A stretch of 64,000 nt of DNA from Desulforapulum autotrophicum HRM2 (lineage in GTDB: Bacteria; Desulfobacterota; Desulfobacteria; Desulfobacterales; Desulfobacteraceae): positions 3,596,001 through 3,660,000 of the forward strand of contig NC_012108.1 of assembly GCF_000020365.1 (NCBI RefSeq), given 5' to 3'. This document shows positions 19,201-28,704 of the stretch, in pieces; position 1 is the first letter of the stretch; each line of letters starts with the position of its first letter. Position numbers and translations under genes: made by a program. Below the pieces are notes generated by a model, which ran no database searches, was not told the DNA's origin, and worked only from the letters and a program-made list of their open reading frames with translations.

Positions 19201-22200
19201 TCCTCAAACGAATGAAAGACGCCATAAGGGACAAGGACAATATCCTCGGCATCATCAAGTCCGTGGGGTCAAGCTCCGACGGCAAGGGTAAGGCCATTGC
19301 AGCCCCAAACAAGGCCGGTCAGATTTTCTCCCTTGAGCGCTGCTTTGAACGGATGAAATCCGACGTCAAACCATCGGACATCGACTTCATCGAAGCCCAC
19401 GGTACAAGTACCATCATGGGTGACCAGGCAGAGATTGAGACCCTCAAAAACTTTTACAAGGGGTGCAAGGTTGGCATAAGTTCCCTCAAATCCCAGATTG
19501 GCCATCTTCTGGGCGGTGCCGGGGCTGCAGGACTTGCCAAGGCCATCCTGGCCGTCAAGAACGGCATACTTCCCCCCAACGGTCAATTCAAGCGCCTTTC
19601 ATCCAACCACAACCTTACGGATACCGACCTCTATATCATTGAAGAGCAGAAGCCCTGGATCACCCAAAACAACGCCACAAGAAAGGCCGCCGTCAGCGCC
19701 TATGGATTTGGCGGCATCAACTATCACCTGGTGGTGGAAGAGTCCCGATCCGACTACCAGCCCGTGGAAAGGTCCATTTTCAAGGACACCGACTATGACT
19801 TTAACGACGACAGGATTGTCATGGCAGGGGTCGGGGTCTGCCTTCCTGGCGCAGGTAACTGCGAAGCGTTCTGGGAACGCCTTGAGAGCGGGGAAAAACA
19901 GCTCTCACCCATCCCGGAAGATCGGTTCTCCAACGACGTCTATGCCAGTTTTGACAAGGATTCCATCTACTACCTGCCCAAGGTAAAGGCTGGTGTGATA
20001 ACCGATTTCAAATTCAACAACGCCAAATACCGAACACCCCCTAAAACGGTCCGCTCCCTTGAACGGGGCCAGCTTTTCGGGCTGGACGCGGCCGACGAAG
20101 CCATCACCCGGTCAAACCTTGGGCCCCTGCTTGCCCTGGGCAACCGCACGGGCGTCATCCTTGGAACGATCCCCGGCGAACGTCAGAACAAAAACATACT
20201 AAGGGTCAGAAAACTCCTGGTGGCTGAAATTGTGGCAAAAACCCCAGGGGTTGAAAAGGCCCAGGCAGTTGCCGATGAGCTCCTGGCCACCATAAGGGAA
20301 ACGATCCCGGCAAACAACGAAGACACCACCCCGGGACTTTTATCGAACATCATTGCCGGCAGAATCGCCAACCACTTTGGCCTGAACGGGGCCAACTACG
20401 TGGTTGATGCATCCTGCGCCTCATCTGTGATCGCCATGCGAAACGGAGCCAGAAGTCTCCGGTTCAAGGATCTTGACTATGTGCTTGTGGGCGGTGTTGA
20501 CGCAAACCTCTATCCGGCCGTACTCATGGCCTTTAAACGCCTGGGCCTTTTGTCCGACGATGAGTGCAATTTCTTTGATTCAAGGGCCAAGGGGTATGTC
20601 ATGGGAGAAGGGGCTGCCATCCATGTGCTCACCACCTACAAAAAGGCCAGGGAGAACAACATGCCCATCCTGGCCGAACTTAACGGGATCACCGTTAAAT
20701 CAAGCGTCCCTGATCATTTGCTGGCACCCTCGGAAAACACCTTTGTGCGCACCATCAACCAGTGCTATCAAAGGACAAACATCCGCAAGCAGGAGATCAA
20801 TCACCTGGACCTGTTTGCCTTTTCCAACATCCTTGGGGACATGATCGAACGACAGGTAACTGAAAAATGTTTTACCACCCCCCTTTACTGCGGTAATGTC
20901 AAACCCCAGTTTGGTTATTTCAAGGCCGCTAACCCTGCCGTTGCCCTGGCAAAGCTTGCCCTGATGAACAACCGGAGAGTGGTGCTGCCCGACTTTAATT
21001 TTTCACCTGACCACTCGACCATGGCAAAGAGTAAGACGCTCAAGCACTGCGATGGGATGATCACCATCAAGGGCGACAGGCCGGTTCGGTTTGCCTCAAA
21101 TGTTAACGGCATCGGTGGCAACCACTGCCACACCATCATCACCACCCTGCCGGCCTCACTGGTAAAAATGAATTCTCCGGCATCAGATTCAACCGCTGTC
21201 ACAGCGGCCATTGACATCCAGGCCCATCCCCCTGCAACAGCCGTGTCCTACTCGGCAGACAAACAGGGAAAAAAACAACGGATCGTGGCCCTTGTTTCCG
21301 GACAGGGTTCCCAGCGACCGGGCATGATGAAGGCATTGTACGAGAAAAATGCCGACATCCGCAGAACCATGGACCAGGGAGAAAAAATATTCCTCAACGA
21401 ACGGGGCTATTCCCTGCTTGAAATCATGTTTGGCAAGGATAAAAGGCTCAACCTTACGGAAAACACCCAACCGGCTGTATTTCTCTCGTCTGCGGCCCTG
21501 TTTCACCACCTTGCAGCCCAGGGATTTAACCCTGATCTTTTTATCGGTCACAGTGTGGGCGAATACACAGCCCTTTACTGCAGCGGAATGCTTGACTTTG
21601 ATGATGCCATGCGACTGATCATCAAACGAAGCGACCTCATGGGCCAGGCGAGCCTGAAACATCCCGGCAAGATCATGGTGGTCTTTAAAAACGAACGGGA
21701 TACGGCAACATTGATCCGTGAATCGTTTCTGTCACAGATCTACATCACCAACAAAAACAGCGAAAACCAGACAGCGGTGTCCGGCAAGGCCGACGCCATT
21801 GACGCATTCTGCACCTTTCTTGCTGAAAAAGGAGTTGTTCATAAACGGCTGGATCTTTCAGGGGCCTTTCACACCCCGCTGTTCAACGAGGCGGCAAGGG
21901 AACTCAGGGAATTTCTCGACACCCTTGTCTTTAATGAAACCCGCTTTGACAGGATTGTGTCAAACGTTACAGCCAGGCCCTACCCTGAAAACCGAAAGCA
22001 GGTAAAAGATCTTCTGGCCCGCCAGATAACAAGTCCTGTTGAATTCATTGGTTCCATCGAAGAGGTCTATGCTGCAGGCAAGACCCACTTTATTGAAATC
22101 GGTCCGTCCCGGCTTCTGGTCAACCTGTTAAAGAACATCAACATTGTCGATTACAAGACGGCCGTCACCATTGACGCCAGAAAGGGAGAAATCGAAAGCT

Positions 22201-25200
22201 TCAAGGAATGTAAAAACTACCTTAAATCCATTAACAGCATCTTCACCAGACGCCACATGGCACCCCAACCCAAGGACCAGCCGGAACAGACCCGGTCAGA
22301 CAACACCCAGGCCCCTGTGGCCGGTGAGAGCCGTACCGGACTTCTCCATGACAGCCCAAATGGATCTGATCAGATTGCCATGGATCTTGATTTTGCAACC
22401 TTTAAGCTGGAAAACAAGGCCATGGCCGATAAGCTTTTCTATGAAGAGTACCTTCGCCAACAACAGGAAGCGGCCATGGATGCGGTCAGACGGTTCAACT
22501 TCATCACTGAACCCATTGTGATCTCAGGGGTGTCAGTGGGCCTTCCGGGCAAGGGCAAACGGGTCTTTGCCAAGGATAACTTTGACCAGATCCTTGCCGG
22601 AACCAATTTTATCGAGCCCCTTGACCTGGAAGACCAGAAACGAATCACGGACAAGAACATCACACGGCTGTTTAAGCAGCCCGACGGCAATGCAAGGTTC
22701 ATGGAGATCACCCGCACCGAGGATGTGATCCACCTGGCTGGCCAGCTGGGCTACTTTGACCTCACCGACGAGTACGGCATCAAGGCCCAGTACGATGTGA
22801 GCATGTCCCTTGCCGTTGCCGCAGGCATAGAAGCCCTCAAGGATGCAGGAATTCCCCTGGTGATGCAGTATAAAAAAGCATCCACCGGAACCCGGATGAT
22901 CCCGGACGGATTTGCCCTGCCAAAGGAGATGCAGGAAGATACAGGTATCATCATCACCTCGTTGTTTCCCAACTCCGAGACCCTGATCAACGAGATGGAA
23001 AAATACCTCTACGATAAGCTCTACCTCAAGCCCTATGAGGCATTTGAAAATATCTACTACTACCTCATGCAGGAAATCAAGGAAATCACGGTCAAAGAAC
23101 GACTCACGGACTGGTTTTTCAAGATCAAGTCAAACAAACGAACAGATCTTGGAGCCTACACCTTTGATCGGAATTTCCTTGCCAATCACTGTCCCCTGGG
23201 AGCGGCCCATCTGGCCCAGATCATCCGGGCCAAGGGACCCAACACCCTGGTGTCAAGCGCCTGCGCCTCAACCACCCAGGCCATGGGCATTGCCGAAGAC
23301 TGGATCCGGGTCGGTCGGTGCAAACGGGTTCTTGTGGTGGGTGGAGAAAATGCAACCTCAAAGGCCCAGAATCAGTGGGTGGGCTCGGGCTTCCTTGCCC
23401 TTGGGGCCGCAACGGTTAAAAAACGGGTTTCCGAGGCAGCCAAACCCTTTGACACGGATCGTAACGGAACCATCCTGGGCAGCGGGGCCGTCGGTATCCT
23501 CGTTGAAAGACAATCAACAGTCAAGGCAAGGGGAATGAACGGTCAGGCTGAGATTCTTGGCACCCACATGGCCAACAGCGCCTTTCACACCTTTAACATT
23601 GACGTTCCCCACATGGCAAGTGAGATGCAGCGATTCATCCACATGGTCGAACAGCGCCACAACCTGAAGACCGAAGAATATGCAGACAAGATGCTGTTCA
23701 TGTCCCATGAAACCTACACTCCGGCCCGGGGCGGCAGTGCAGATGCTGAAGTGACGGCTCTCAATGCCACTTTTAAAGAGCATACCAAAAAAATCTGCAT
23801 CTCCAACACAAAGGGCTTCACCGGCCACACCCTCGGGGCCGCCGTGGAGGATGTGGTTCTGGTCAAGGCCCTTCAGTACAGAAAGGCCCCACCCATTGCC
23901 AACCTGAAAAATATTCCAGACCATTTTAAGGAACTCAATTTCTGCAGGGGTAATGCCATTGATGCCGAATATGGTCTTCACCTTGCTGCGGGCTTTGGCT
24001 CCCATTTTGCCTTTGTCTTTGTCCGGCGCATCCAGGAGAATACCTTTACCAACAACCCGGCCTACACGGCCTGGCTGGAAAAAATCAGCGAATCAAAAGG
24101 TCCTGAGCTCAAGATCATCGACAACACCCTCTGTCTTGTGGAGGGCGGCACATTACCGGATCTTGACGGCAGAAAGAAGGCCACAATAAAAACAGGCAGT
24201 CCTGCCCAGCAAGACATCCGGACTGAAACGCCTGACCCGTTAAGACAAGATCGCCCAATGGAAACAACAGTTCTCAAGGAATCTGTACAAACAGCCATGC
24301 CAACGGCAACTGCAGCATCGGCTACCGGCAAAACACTGGAAACGGTGAAAAAGATCATTGCCGAGCAGACCGGTTACACAACGGACATGCTTGAATCGGA
24401 TCTGGACCTTGAGGCCGATCTTGGCATTGACACGGTCAAACAGGTGGAAATCTTTGCTAAGGCCGCAAGCCATTTTGGACTCAGCGTGCCCGAAGATTTA
24501 AAGCTCAGGGAACTGAACACAATTGAAAAACTTGTCACCTTCCTCGATGCCATGGCAGGGTCCGATGACACTCCGGCTGAAGTCAGCAGCAAACCGTCTA
24601 CAGCTGAAGTCACAACGCATCCGTCGGAAACCGTTTCCGGAACCCAGGCAACCGAGACCCTTGAAACCGTTAAAAAGATCATTGCCGAGCAGACCGGTTA
24701 CACCACGGACATGCTCGAACCGGATCTGGACCTTGAGGCCGATCTTGGCATTGACACGGTCAAACAGGTGGAAATCTTTGCAAAGGCCGCAAGCCATTTT
24801 GGACTCAGCGTACCCGAGGATTTAAAGCTCAGGGAGCTGAATACCATTGCAAAACTTGTCACCTTCCTTGATGCCATGGCAGGGCCCGACGACACCCCGC
24901 CAGAGGGCGGCAACAAACCGTCAAACGACCAATACAAGGCGACGCCATCTGAAGCAAGCCCCGGATCCCAGGCAACAGATACCGTTGAAACGGTGAAAGA
25001 AATCATTGCTGAACAGACCGGCTATTCCACGGATATGCTCGAACCGGACCTGGACCTTGAGGCCGATCTTGGTATTGACACGGTCAAACAGGTGGAAATC
25101 TTTGCTAAGGCTGCAAGTCATTTTGGCCTTGATGTGCCTGAAGATGTAAAGCTCAGGGATCTTAACACCATTGCAAAGCTTGCCGACCACATGGCCCAGA

Positions 25201-27848
25201 GATTGAACACGATCACCACGGCAGAGAAAGCGCCGGCAAACCAAGCGCCGGAAAAGGTAACAGCCCCTGAAACAAGTCAGACCGCTGCCACACCTGCGCT
25301 TAAAACAGAAGACCTGCCAGGCGGACATGCCCCACTTACACCTGTCAAACGCCTTGTGGTCCGAACAAAAGAGACCCCGAAACCCAGGGCTGGGGGCAAC
25401 CCGTTTAAGGGAAAGACCGTTGTTGTCACCCTTGACAGCCATGGATTTGCCGACAGCCTGATCAAGGCCGTAGCTGCAAAAAAAGGCCGGGTTATCACCC
25501 TGGGACCCAACGACGGGGCCGACATCAAGGTTGACCTGGCTGACCTTAATCAGGTACAGCAGGCCGTCGAGGGGTTAACCAAGCACCATAAATCCATCCA
25601 TGGAGTGATCCACCTGGCCCATCTTGACGACTACTTTAACAAAGGGGAGGGTCATGCCCTTGTTAACGACCTTGAAACAAACAGGGCTGTTAAATCGCTG
25701 TTTGTCATCATAAAGGCCCTGTTTGCCCCCCTTGACCGGCAGGAAAGCCTGATTGCAAGCCTTGGATTTAACTCGGTGGTCTTTCCCTATCAAAGGGATT
25801 GCGGCCCCATTCATCCGGGTTCTGCAGGGATCTCCGGTCTGCTCAAGACCGTTGCCAAGGAGATGAGCCACACCCGGGTCAAATTTGTTGATTTTACGGC
25901 AGACCCCCATGCAGCAACCGTTGAAAAGACCATTGCCCTTTTCATGGACGAACTGTGCTGCCAGGACAACCGGTGCGAAGTCGGATTCCAGGGGGAAAAA
26001 CGCCATGTACTGGCCCTTGATCAGCAGATGGCCGTTAAAGGCGCCAGCATGATTCCCAAAGGCGGCACCCTTCTTGTCACAGGCGGTGCCAGGGGGATCA
26101 CCTATGAAATAATGAAACAGGTGGTCACTATCTATGGAACCGACCTTATCATCCTCGGCAGCAGCGACATTTACGCCCTTGATCCATCGTTCATGGCAGA
26201 GGGCCTTGGTGAACCGGAGATCATGGCCCTGGTGAAACCCACAATGCCCAAGGCCCGACCCCTTGAAATCCGCCAGCGGGTCGACAGGATCGTGAAAATG
26301 AGGGAGGCTGCGGCAAACCTTGCCCTTCTTGAATCCCTTGGGGCAAAGGTGACCTACCATGCAGTGGATGTGACGGATCTTGACAAGGTCCAAAGGGCCA
26401 TTGCCGCCCATGAAAGAATTGACGGGGTCATCCACGCCGCAGGGGTTGAGATGAGCCAGTTTATTCCCAAAAAGACCCTCACCGATTTTGAACGGGTCAT
26501 GGACGTAAAGGTCAAGGGAATGGTCAACCTGCTGACGGCCATGGCAGACAGAGATTACCGCTTCTTCTGCACCTTTTCATCGGTCACGGCAAGATTTGGC
26601 AACGAGGGTCAGGCAGACTATACTGCGGCCAACGATTTCATCACCAAATTGGCCCTGGAACAACAGCAGCTTCACCCGGAACGCAAGTTCAAAGTCTATT
26701 CATGGACAGCCTGGTCCGGTGCCGGCATGGCAACCCATCCAACGGTAATGAAGGTGCTTGAAGAGCGGGGACTCCAGTTTCTGCCCCTGGACCAGGGAAT
26801 CCGAGCCTTCATGTCGGATCTTCATGACACAACGGACACGGAAGTTGTGTTCTCAGGACTTGACTACGACTTTGACCGGGACGGCCTGCTGGGGGATCCC
26901 CTGAATCCGGACACCCCCTTTCTCGACGACATGGTGTCAAGGGATGGGACAAGCCTTACCTTTGAAAGAACCCTGGATCTTGACCGGGATCTTTTTCTCC
27001 TGAACCATGCCATGGGCGATGTGCCCGTATTCCTGGGCGCCACGGGCATTGAGACCCTTGTTGAAGTGGCAACAGCCCTTAGTTCAGCACAAGGCCTAAC
27101 CACAACAAAAATGCCTGAGTTGAGCAACTTCAAGATCCCCTACGGCATCAAGATCCTCAAACGACGGCCCAAGGAGCTTCTCATCTCAGCCGCTGCAACC
27201 CAGAACGACCGCTTTGACTGCACCATCACCTCCCAGTTTAAAAACCCAGGCGGGGTTGCCATGGGTGCGCCAACCCGCCATTACGAAGGGACCCTCAGAT
27301 TCCTGAATCCTCCGGTGGAAAAAGAACGTATCGATCTGCCTGAGTTCTGTCCGGTAACTTTTGACGGTGAACTTGAAGAGATCGTATACCACCCCAACCG
27401 GCTGTTCATGGATGGCCTGTTCAACACCATTGTGGATGTGAACTCATTTGACGGAACCACCCTTGTCACCACGGTCAAAGATTCAAGCGTTCAGCCGTTT
27501 TTCAAGGACATTACCGAACCAAAGCTCATCACCCCTGTGGTTCTCATCGATGCCATGTTCCAGACAGGCGGACTCCTGGAGTTCTTTACCTCGTCCCAGA
27601 CAGTTCTTCCCTATGCCATCGGTCGCATGACAGTCCATGGAAAGGTTGAAAAGGGTAAACCCTATTTTTGTATCACCACAAAGAGCCACTCGGACAAGGA
27701 GACCAACACCTACCAGCTGCAGCTTGTGGACGACAGGGGCAATCTCTTTGTGGAGGTGGTTGATTTTCAGATGGTGAGGCTCAATAAACTTGCAGAGGAA
27801 GACAGGATCGCCCACAGAATAACCTTTGGAAAAACCGTTTCTGCCTGA
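16269..27848 (+). CDS. Giant PUFA-synthase-like multidomain lipid/polyketide synthase (NMO-NMO-KS-KS-AT-KS-ACP x3-KR-DH)
   Basis: 3,859 residues from the ATG at 16269, preceded by GGAGAG nine bases upstream; an in-frame ATG at 16197 has no ribosome site and the codons between look non-coding. Domains: a divergent nitronate-monooxygenase fold (about 5-290), a second PfaD/enoyl-reductase-like NMO domain (about 335-620, IQGPMANITD, EGREAGGHVG), KS1 (about 699-1165, Cys908 in DAACASS, EAHGTST, GHLLGGAG), KS2 (about 1181-1640, Cys1383 kept, both His motifs lost), AT (Ser1762 in GHSVGE), KS3 (Cys2332 in SACAS, SHETYTP, GFTGHTLG), three ACPs (Thr2722, 2830, 2938 in LGIDTVKQ), KR (TGGARG at 3271, Tyr3451) and a DH-type double hot dog (His3580 in NHAMGDVP). 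This holds nearly all PUFA-synthase functions in one chain. Product unknown; probably a long unsaturated or hydroxy acyl chain. Confidence 0.9.
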   Translation: MITRLFNSRLPLMVYNPAKVFSLDFFINAYRAGALPVFDTEFMLDHDILEGIKRLATANILFGVRVVGPSQTLLNNIKALDLTNLNCLVLPFSGTDNPDEFKENLEGFFETKIILEVREISMNKAIETVDPHGLVLRGNEACGRVSNFSAFILMQWYLKNQARPVIIHGGVGRYTAAGMFAAGVSGVVLDSQLWLSKQSPLSENFKKLLATVDESDSLEIILDNHTRYRVFAKLGTKIARDLKERAIILVDDNQAGETLYREIGEQLTALDDDTTTPVQSLFYLGQDAFFAKDFSRDSTDLDTIISTFFTTIGRNLDLVDRFDPMQPGTALAEEHGTRLPLIQGPMANITDNTDFANQVLEAGALPFFAVGSLPETLADTMLNNAHTKVKTFGAGLVGIRAFNPAIESHMEMVKKYKVPFALFAGGGASQAQALEKEGTKVYLHTPSISMLNSAAKNNCTRFILEGREAGGHVGSLSSLVLWEAGVSKLLNGTDFDLGNLSLVFAGGISTRYGSWFISGLASVLAEKGVKIGIQVGSAYLFSQEIVKTGSIKAQYQEIISKENETMVIGESVGLASRTAPNEFARMMIQTERQMIQDHKPLEQRKRSFEKRNIGSLLIGAKGFLPDFKKPGKNNFTYFEGAEQLNRGNFLVGESLAYFNNPISLADIHATLFDHKKGLIQNLGALEIFSSDQNSINDEIAVIGMGCVLPGAKSPEELWTAILERRYSIREMPETRMRRDLYYDADKSAEDKSYTLLAGQVEDYTFDHERFGYTPEKAANLSRSQQMLLDATYQAVEASGYLGKDNHFQCEDPERTAVIVATCLGNELGNNLQLKYHFPEIVAMLQRTEAYSTLTDQEKKTIKDQLQTGLEADNPGYDPVHGMLLNIEASRVAKHLGVRGTNYVVDAACASSFTAIDAAQGELLSGEVDQVIVGGVNTHLAPESFVGFCKMGALSAKGSFPFDERADGFVLGEGATTFILKRMKDAIRDKDNILGIIKSVGSSSDGKGKAIAAPNKAGQIFSLERCFERMKSDVKPSDIDFIEAHGTSTIMGDQAEIETLKNFYKGCKVGISSLKSQIGHLLGGAGAAGLAKAILAVKNGILPPNGQFKRLSSNHNLTDTDLYIIEEQKPWITQNNATRKAAVSAYGFGGINYHLVVEESRSDYQPVERSIFKDTDYDFNDDRIVMAGVGVCLPGAGNCEAFWERLESGEKQLSPIPEDRFSNDVYASFDKDSIYYLPKVKAGVITDFKFNNAKYRTPPKTVRSLERGQLFGLDAADEAITRSNLGPLLALGNRTGVILGTIPGERQNKNILRVRKLLVAEIVAKTPGVEKAQAVADELLATIRETIPANNEDTTPGLLSNIIAGRIANHFGLNGANYVVDASCASSVIAMRNGARSLRFKDLDYVLVGGVDANLYPAVLMAFKRLGLLSDDECNFFDSRAKGYVMGEGAAIHVLTTYKKARENNMPILAELNGITVKSSVPDHLLAPSENTFVRTINQCYQRTNIRKQEINHLDLFAFSNILGDMIERQVTEKCFTTPLYCGNVKPQFGYFKAANPAVALAKLALMNNRRVVLPDFNFSPDHSTMAKSKTLKHCDGMITIKGDRPVRFASNVNGIGGNHCHTIITTLPASLVKMNSPASDSTAVTAAIDIQAHPPATAVSYSADKQGKKQRIVALVSGQGSQRPGMMKALYEKNADIRRTMDQGEKIFLNERGYSLLEIMFGKDKRLNLTENTQPAVFLSSAALFHHLAAQGFNPDLFIGHSVGEYTALYCSGMLDFDDAMRLIIKRSDLMGQASLKHPGKIMVVFKNERDTATLIRESFLSQIYITNKNSENQTAVSGKADAIDAFCTFLAEKGVVHKRLDLSGAFHTPLFNEAARELREFLDTLVFNETRFDRIVSNVTARPYPENRKQVKDLLARQITSPVEFIGSIEEVYAAGKTHFIEIGPSRLLVNLLKNINIVDYKTAVTIDARKGEIESFKECKNYLKSINSIFTRRHMAPQPKDQPEQTRSDNTQAPVAGESRTGLLHDSPNGSDQIAMDLDFATFKLENKAMADKLFYEEYLRQQQEAAMDAVRRFNFITEPIVISGVSVGLPGKGKRVFAKDNFDQILAGTNFIEPLDLEDQKRITDKNITRLFKQPDGNARFMEITRTEDVIHLAGQLGYFDLTDEYGIKAQYDVSMSLAVAAGIEALKDAGIPLVMQYKKASTGTRMIPDGFALPKEMQEDTGIIITSLFPNSETLINEMEKYLYDKLYLKPYEAFENIYYYLMQEIKEITVKERLTDWFFKIKSNKRTDLGAYTFDRNFLANHCPLGAAHLAQIIRAKGPNTLVSSACASTTQAMGIAEDWIRVGRCKRVLVVGGENATSKAQNQWVGSGFLALGAATVKKRVSEAAKPFDTDRNGTILGSGAVGILVERQSTVKARGMNGQAEILGTHMANSAFHTFNIDVPHMASEMQRFIHMVEQRHNLKTEEYADKMLFMSHETYTPARGGSADAEVTALNATFKEHTKKICISNTKGFTGHTLGAAVEDVVLVKALQYRKAPPIANLKNIPDHFKELNFCRGNAIDAEYGLHLAAGFGSHFAFVFVRRIQENTFTNNPAYTAWLEKISESKGPELKIIDNTLCLVEGGTLPDLDGRKKATIKTGSPAQQDIRTETPDPLRQDRPMETTVLKESVQTAMPTATAASATGKTLETVKKIIAEQTGYTTDMLESDLDLEADLGIDTVKQVEIFAKAASHFGLSVPEDLKLRELNTIEKLVTFLDAMAGSDDTPAEVSSKPSTAEVTTHPSETVSGTQATETLETVKKIIAEQTGYTTDMLEPDLDLEADLGIDTVKQVEIFAKAASHFGLSVPEDLKLRELNTIAKLVTFLDAMAGPDDTPPEGGNKPSNDQYKATPSEASPGSQATDTVETVKEIIAEQTGYSTDMLEPDLDLEADLGIDTVKQVEIFAKAASHFGLDVPEDVKLRDLNTIAKLADHMAQRLNTITTAEKAPANQAPEKVTAPETSQTAATPALKTEDLPGGHAPLTPVKRLVVRTKETPKPRAGGNPFKGKTVVVTLDSHGFADSLIKAVAAKKGRVITLGPNDGADIKVDLADLNQVQQAVEGLTKHHKSIHGVIHLAHLDDYFNKGEGHALVNDLETNRAVKSLFVIIKALFAPLDRQESLIASLGFNSVVFPYQRDCGPIHPGSAGISGLLKTVAKEMSHTRVKFVDFTADPHAATVEKTIALFMDELCCQDNRCEVGFQGEKRHVLALDQQMAVKGASMIPKGGTLLVTGGARGITYEIMKQVVTIYGTDLIILGSSDIYALDPSFMAEGLGEPEIMALVKPTMPKARPLEIRQRVDRIVKMREAAANLALLESLGAKVTYHAVDVTDLDKVQRAIAAHERIDGVIHAAGVEMSQFIPKKTLTDFERVMDVKVKGMVNLLTAMADRDYRFFCTFSSVTARFGNEGQADYTAANDFITKLALEQQQLHPERKFKVYSWTAWSGAGMATHPTVMKVLEERGLQFLPLDQGIRAFMSDLHDTTDTEVVFSGLDYDFDRDGLLGDPLNPDTPFLDDMVSRDGTSLTFERTLDLDRDLFLLNHAMGDVPVFLGATGIETLVEVATALSSAQGLTTTKMPELSNFKIPYGIKILKRRPKELLISAAATQNDRFDCTITSQFKNPGGVAMGAPTRHYEGTLRFLNPPVEKERIDLPEFCPVTFDGELEEIVYHPNRLFMDGLFNTIVDVNSFDGTTLVTTVKDSSVQPFFKDITEPKLITPVVLIDAMFQTGGLLEFFTSSQTVLPYAIGRMTVHGKVEKGKPYFCITTKSHSDKETNTYQLQLVDDRGNLFVEVVDFQMVRLNKLAEEDRIAHRITFGKTVSA
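24336..25185 (+). repeat. Three tandem acyl carrier protein repeats inside the synthase
   Basis: Three ACP coding units follow one another; the codons for the presumed attachment residue lie at 24432, 24756 and 25080, exactly 324 bases apart each time. The cores are nearly identical (ETVKKIIAEQTGYTTDML, then DLDLEADLGIDTVKQ), while the linkers differ and are rich in Thr, Pro, Ser and Glu. This points to in-gene duplication kept in register. Confidence 0.85.
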
Positions 27849-27851
27849 ACC

Positions 27852-28658
27852 ATGGAGATTGTTGTGGAAGAAACCGTTATGAAAAAAACCATTGTGAAAA
27901 GATCCGTTGAGACCCAGCAAACCAGCGCCCCGGTCATAACCTGCTTTGAAGCAGTTCCAGGCGTCAAGGTCTGTTGTATGACCATCACATCTTTTCTTGA
28001 GGTGTGCCTGGCTGGAAAGGATTTCACAAATTTTCACACACAACGGAATCTGTCGTTCAAACCAGACTGGTTTTCCAGAGATTTTCTTTCCATGGGGGAA
28101 ATCGACACGATCAACCGGTTTAAGAGCCTTAAAAAACAGATCGAATGGATGGCAGGGCGGTTTCTGGTGAAAATTATGGTCGAACAGACCTTTGACACTC
28201 CAGTTGCCCTGACGGAAATAACCATCGATCACCAGGATCAGGGTGCCCCCTTTTTAAGGGGGTATCCCGATCTCAGAATCTCCATCTCCCATTCGGGTGA
28301 CTATGCAGGGGTCGCCTTGACCATCCAGACGGATATGGACATGGGGGTTGACATTGAACAAATCGGGAAGGCCCCGGACCCAGGATTCATGAGACTTGCC
28401 TTTACCCAGAGGGAGATCCAGGCCATGGAAACGACACCCAGAAAAATTTTCACCCATTGGACGGTGAAGGAGGCCTTTCTGAAGCTGATCAAAAAAGGAT
28501 TCAACCAGAGTCTTCACCAGGTTGAAATCATTGGCAACACCATCCTGTTCAAGGGAGAAAAAACCCCTGTCACAGTGGTGAGCAGGCCCCTCGGCACCAA
28601 CTATGCCATCTCTGTTGTCATTGGCGGATCTGGACCTCAACCAATACCTGCCCCCTGA
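27852..28658 (+). CDS. Sfp-type 4'-phosphopantetheinyl transferase
   Basis: A 268-residue Sfp/EntD-class transferase starting three bases after the synthase stop, so the two are almost surely co-transcribed. Family motifs are clear: ISISHS (143-148), GVDIE (165-169, magnesium-binding Asp/Glu) and WTVKEAFLK (203-211). The enzyme moves phosphopantetheine from CoA to carrier domains and is the natural activator of the three ACPs next door. The first nine residues are poorly typical; ATG 27879, with GGAAG before it, could be the true start. Residues up to about 90 resemble the variable N half of the family. Confidence 0.9.
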   Translation: MEIVVEETVMKKTIVKRSVETQQTSAPVITCFEAVPGVKVCCMTITSFLEVCLAGKDFTNFHTQRNLSFKPDWFSRDFLSMGEIDTINRFKSLKKQIEWMAGRFLVKIMVEQTFDTPVALTEITIDHQDQGAPFLRGYPDLRISISHSGDYAGVALTIQTDMDMGVDIEQIGKAPDPGFMRLAFTQREIQAMETTPRKIFTHWTVKEAFLKLIKKGFNQSLHQVEIIGNTILFKGEKTPVTVVSRPLGTNYAISVVIGGSGPQPIPAP

Positions 28659-28704
28659 CCGTTACAATTAAAATTGCCGGTGCATGAGCCCTCCATGCCG
28701 GTGG

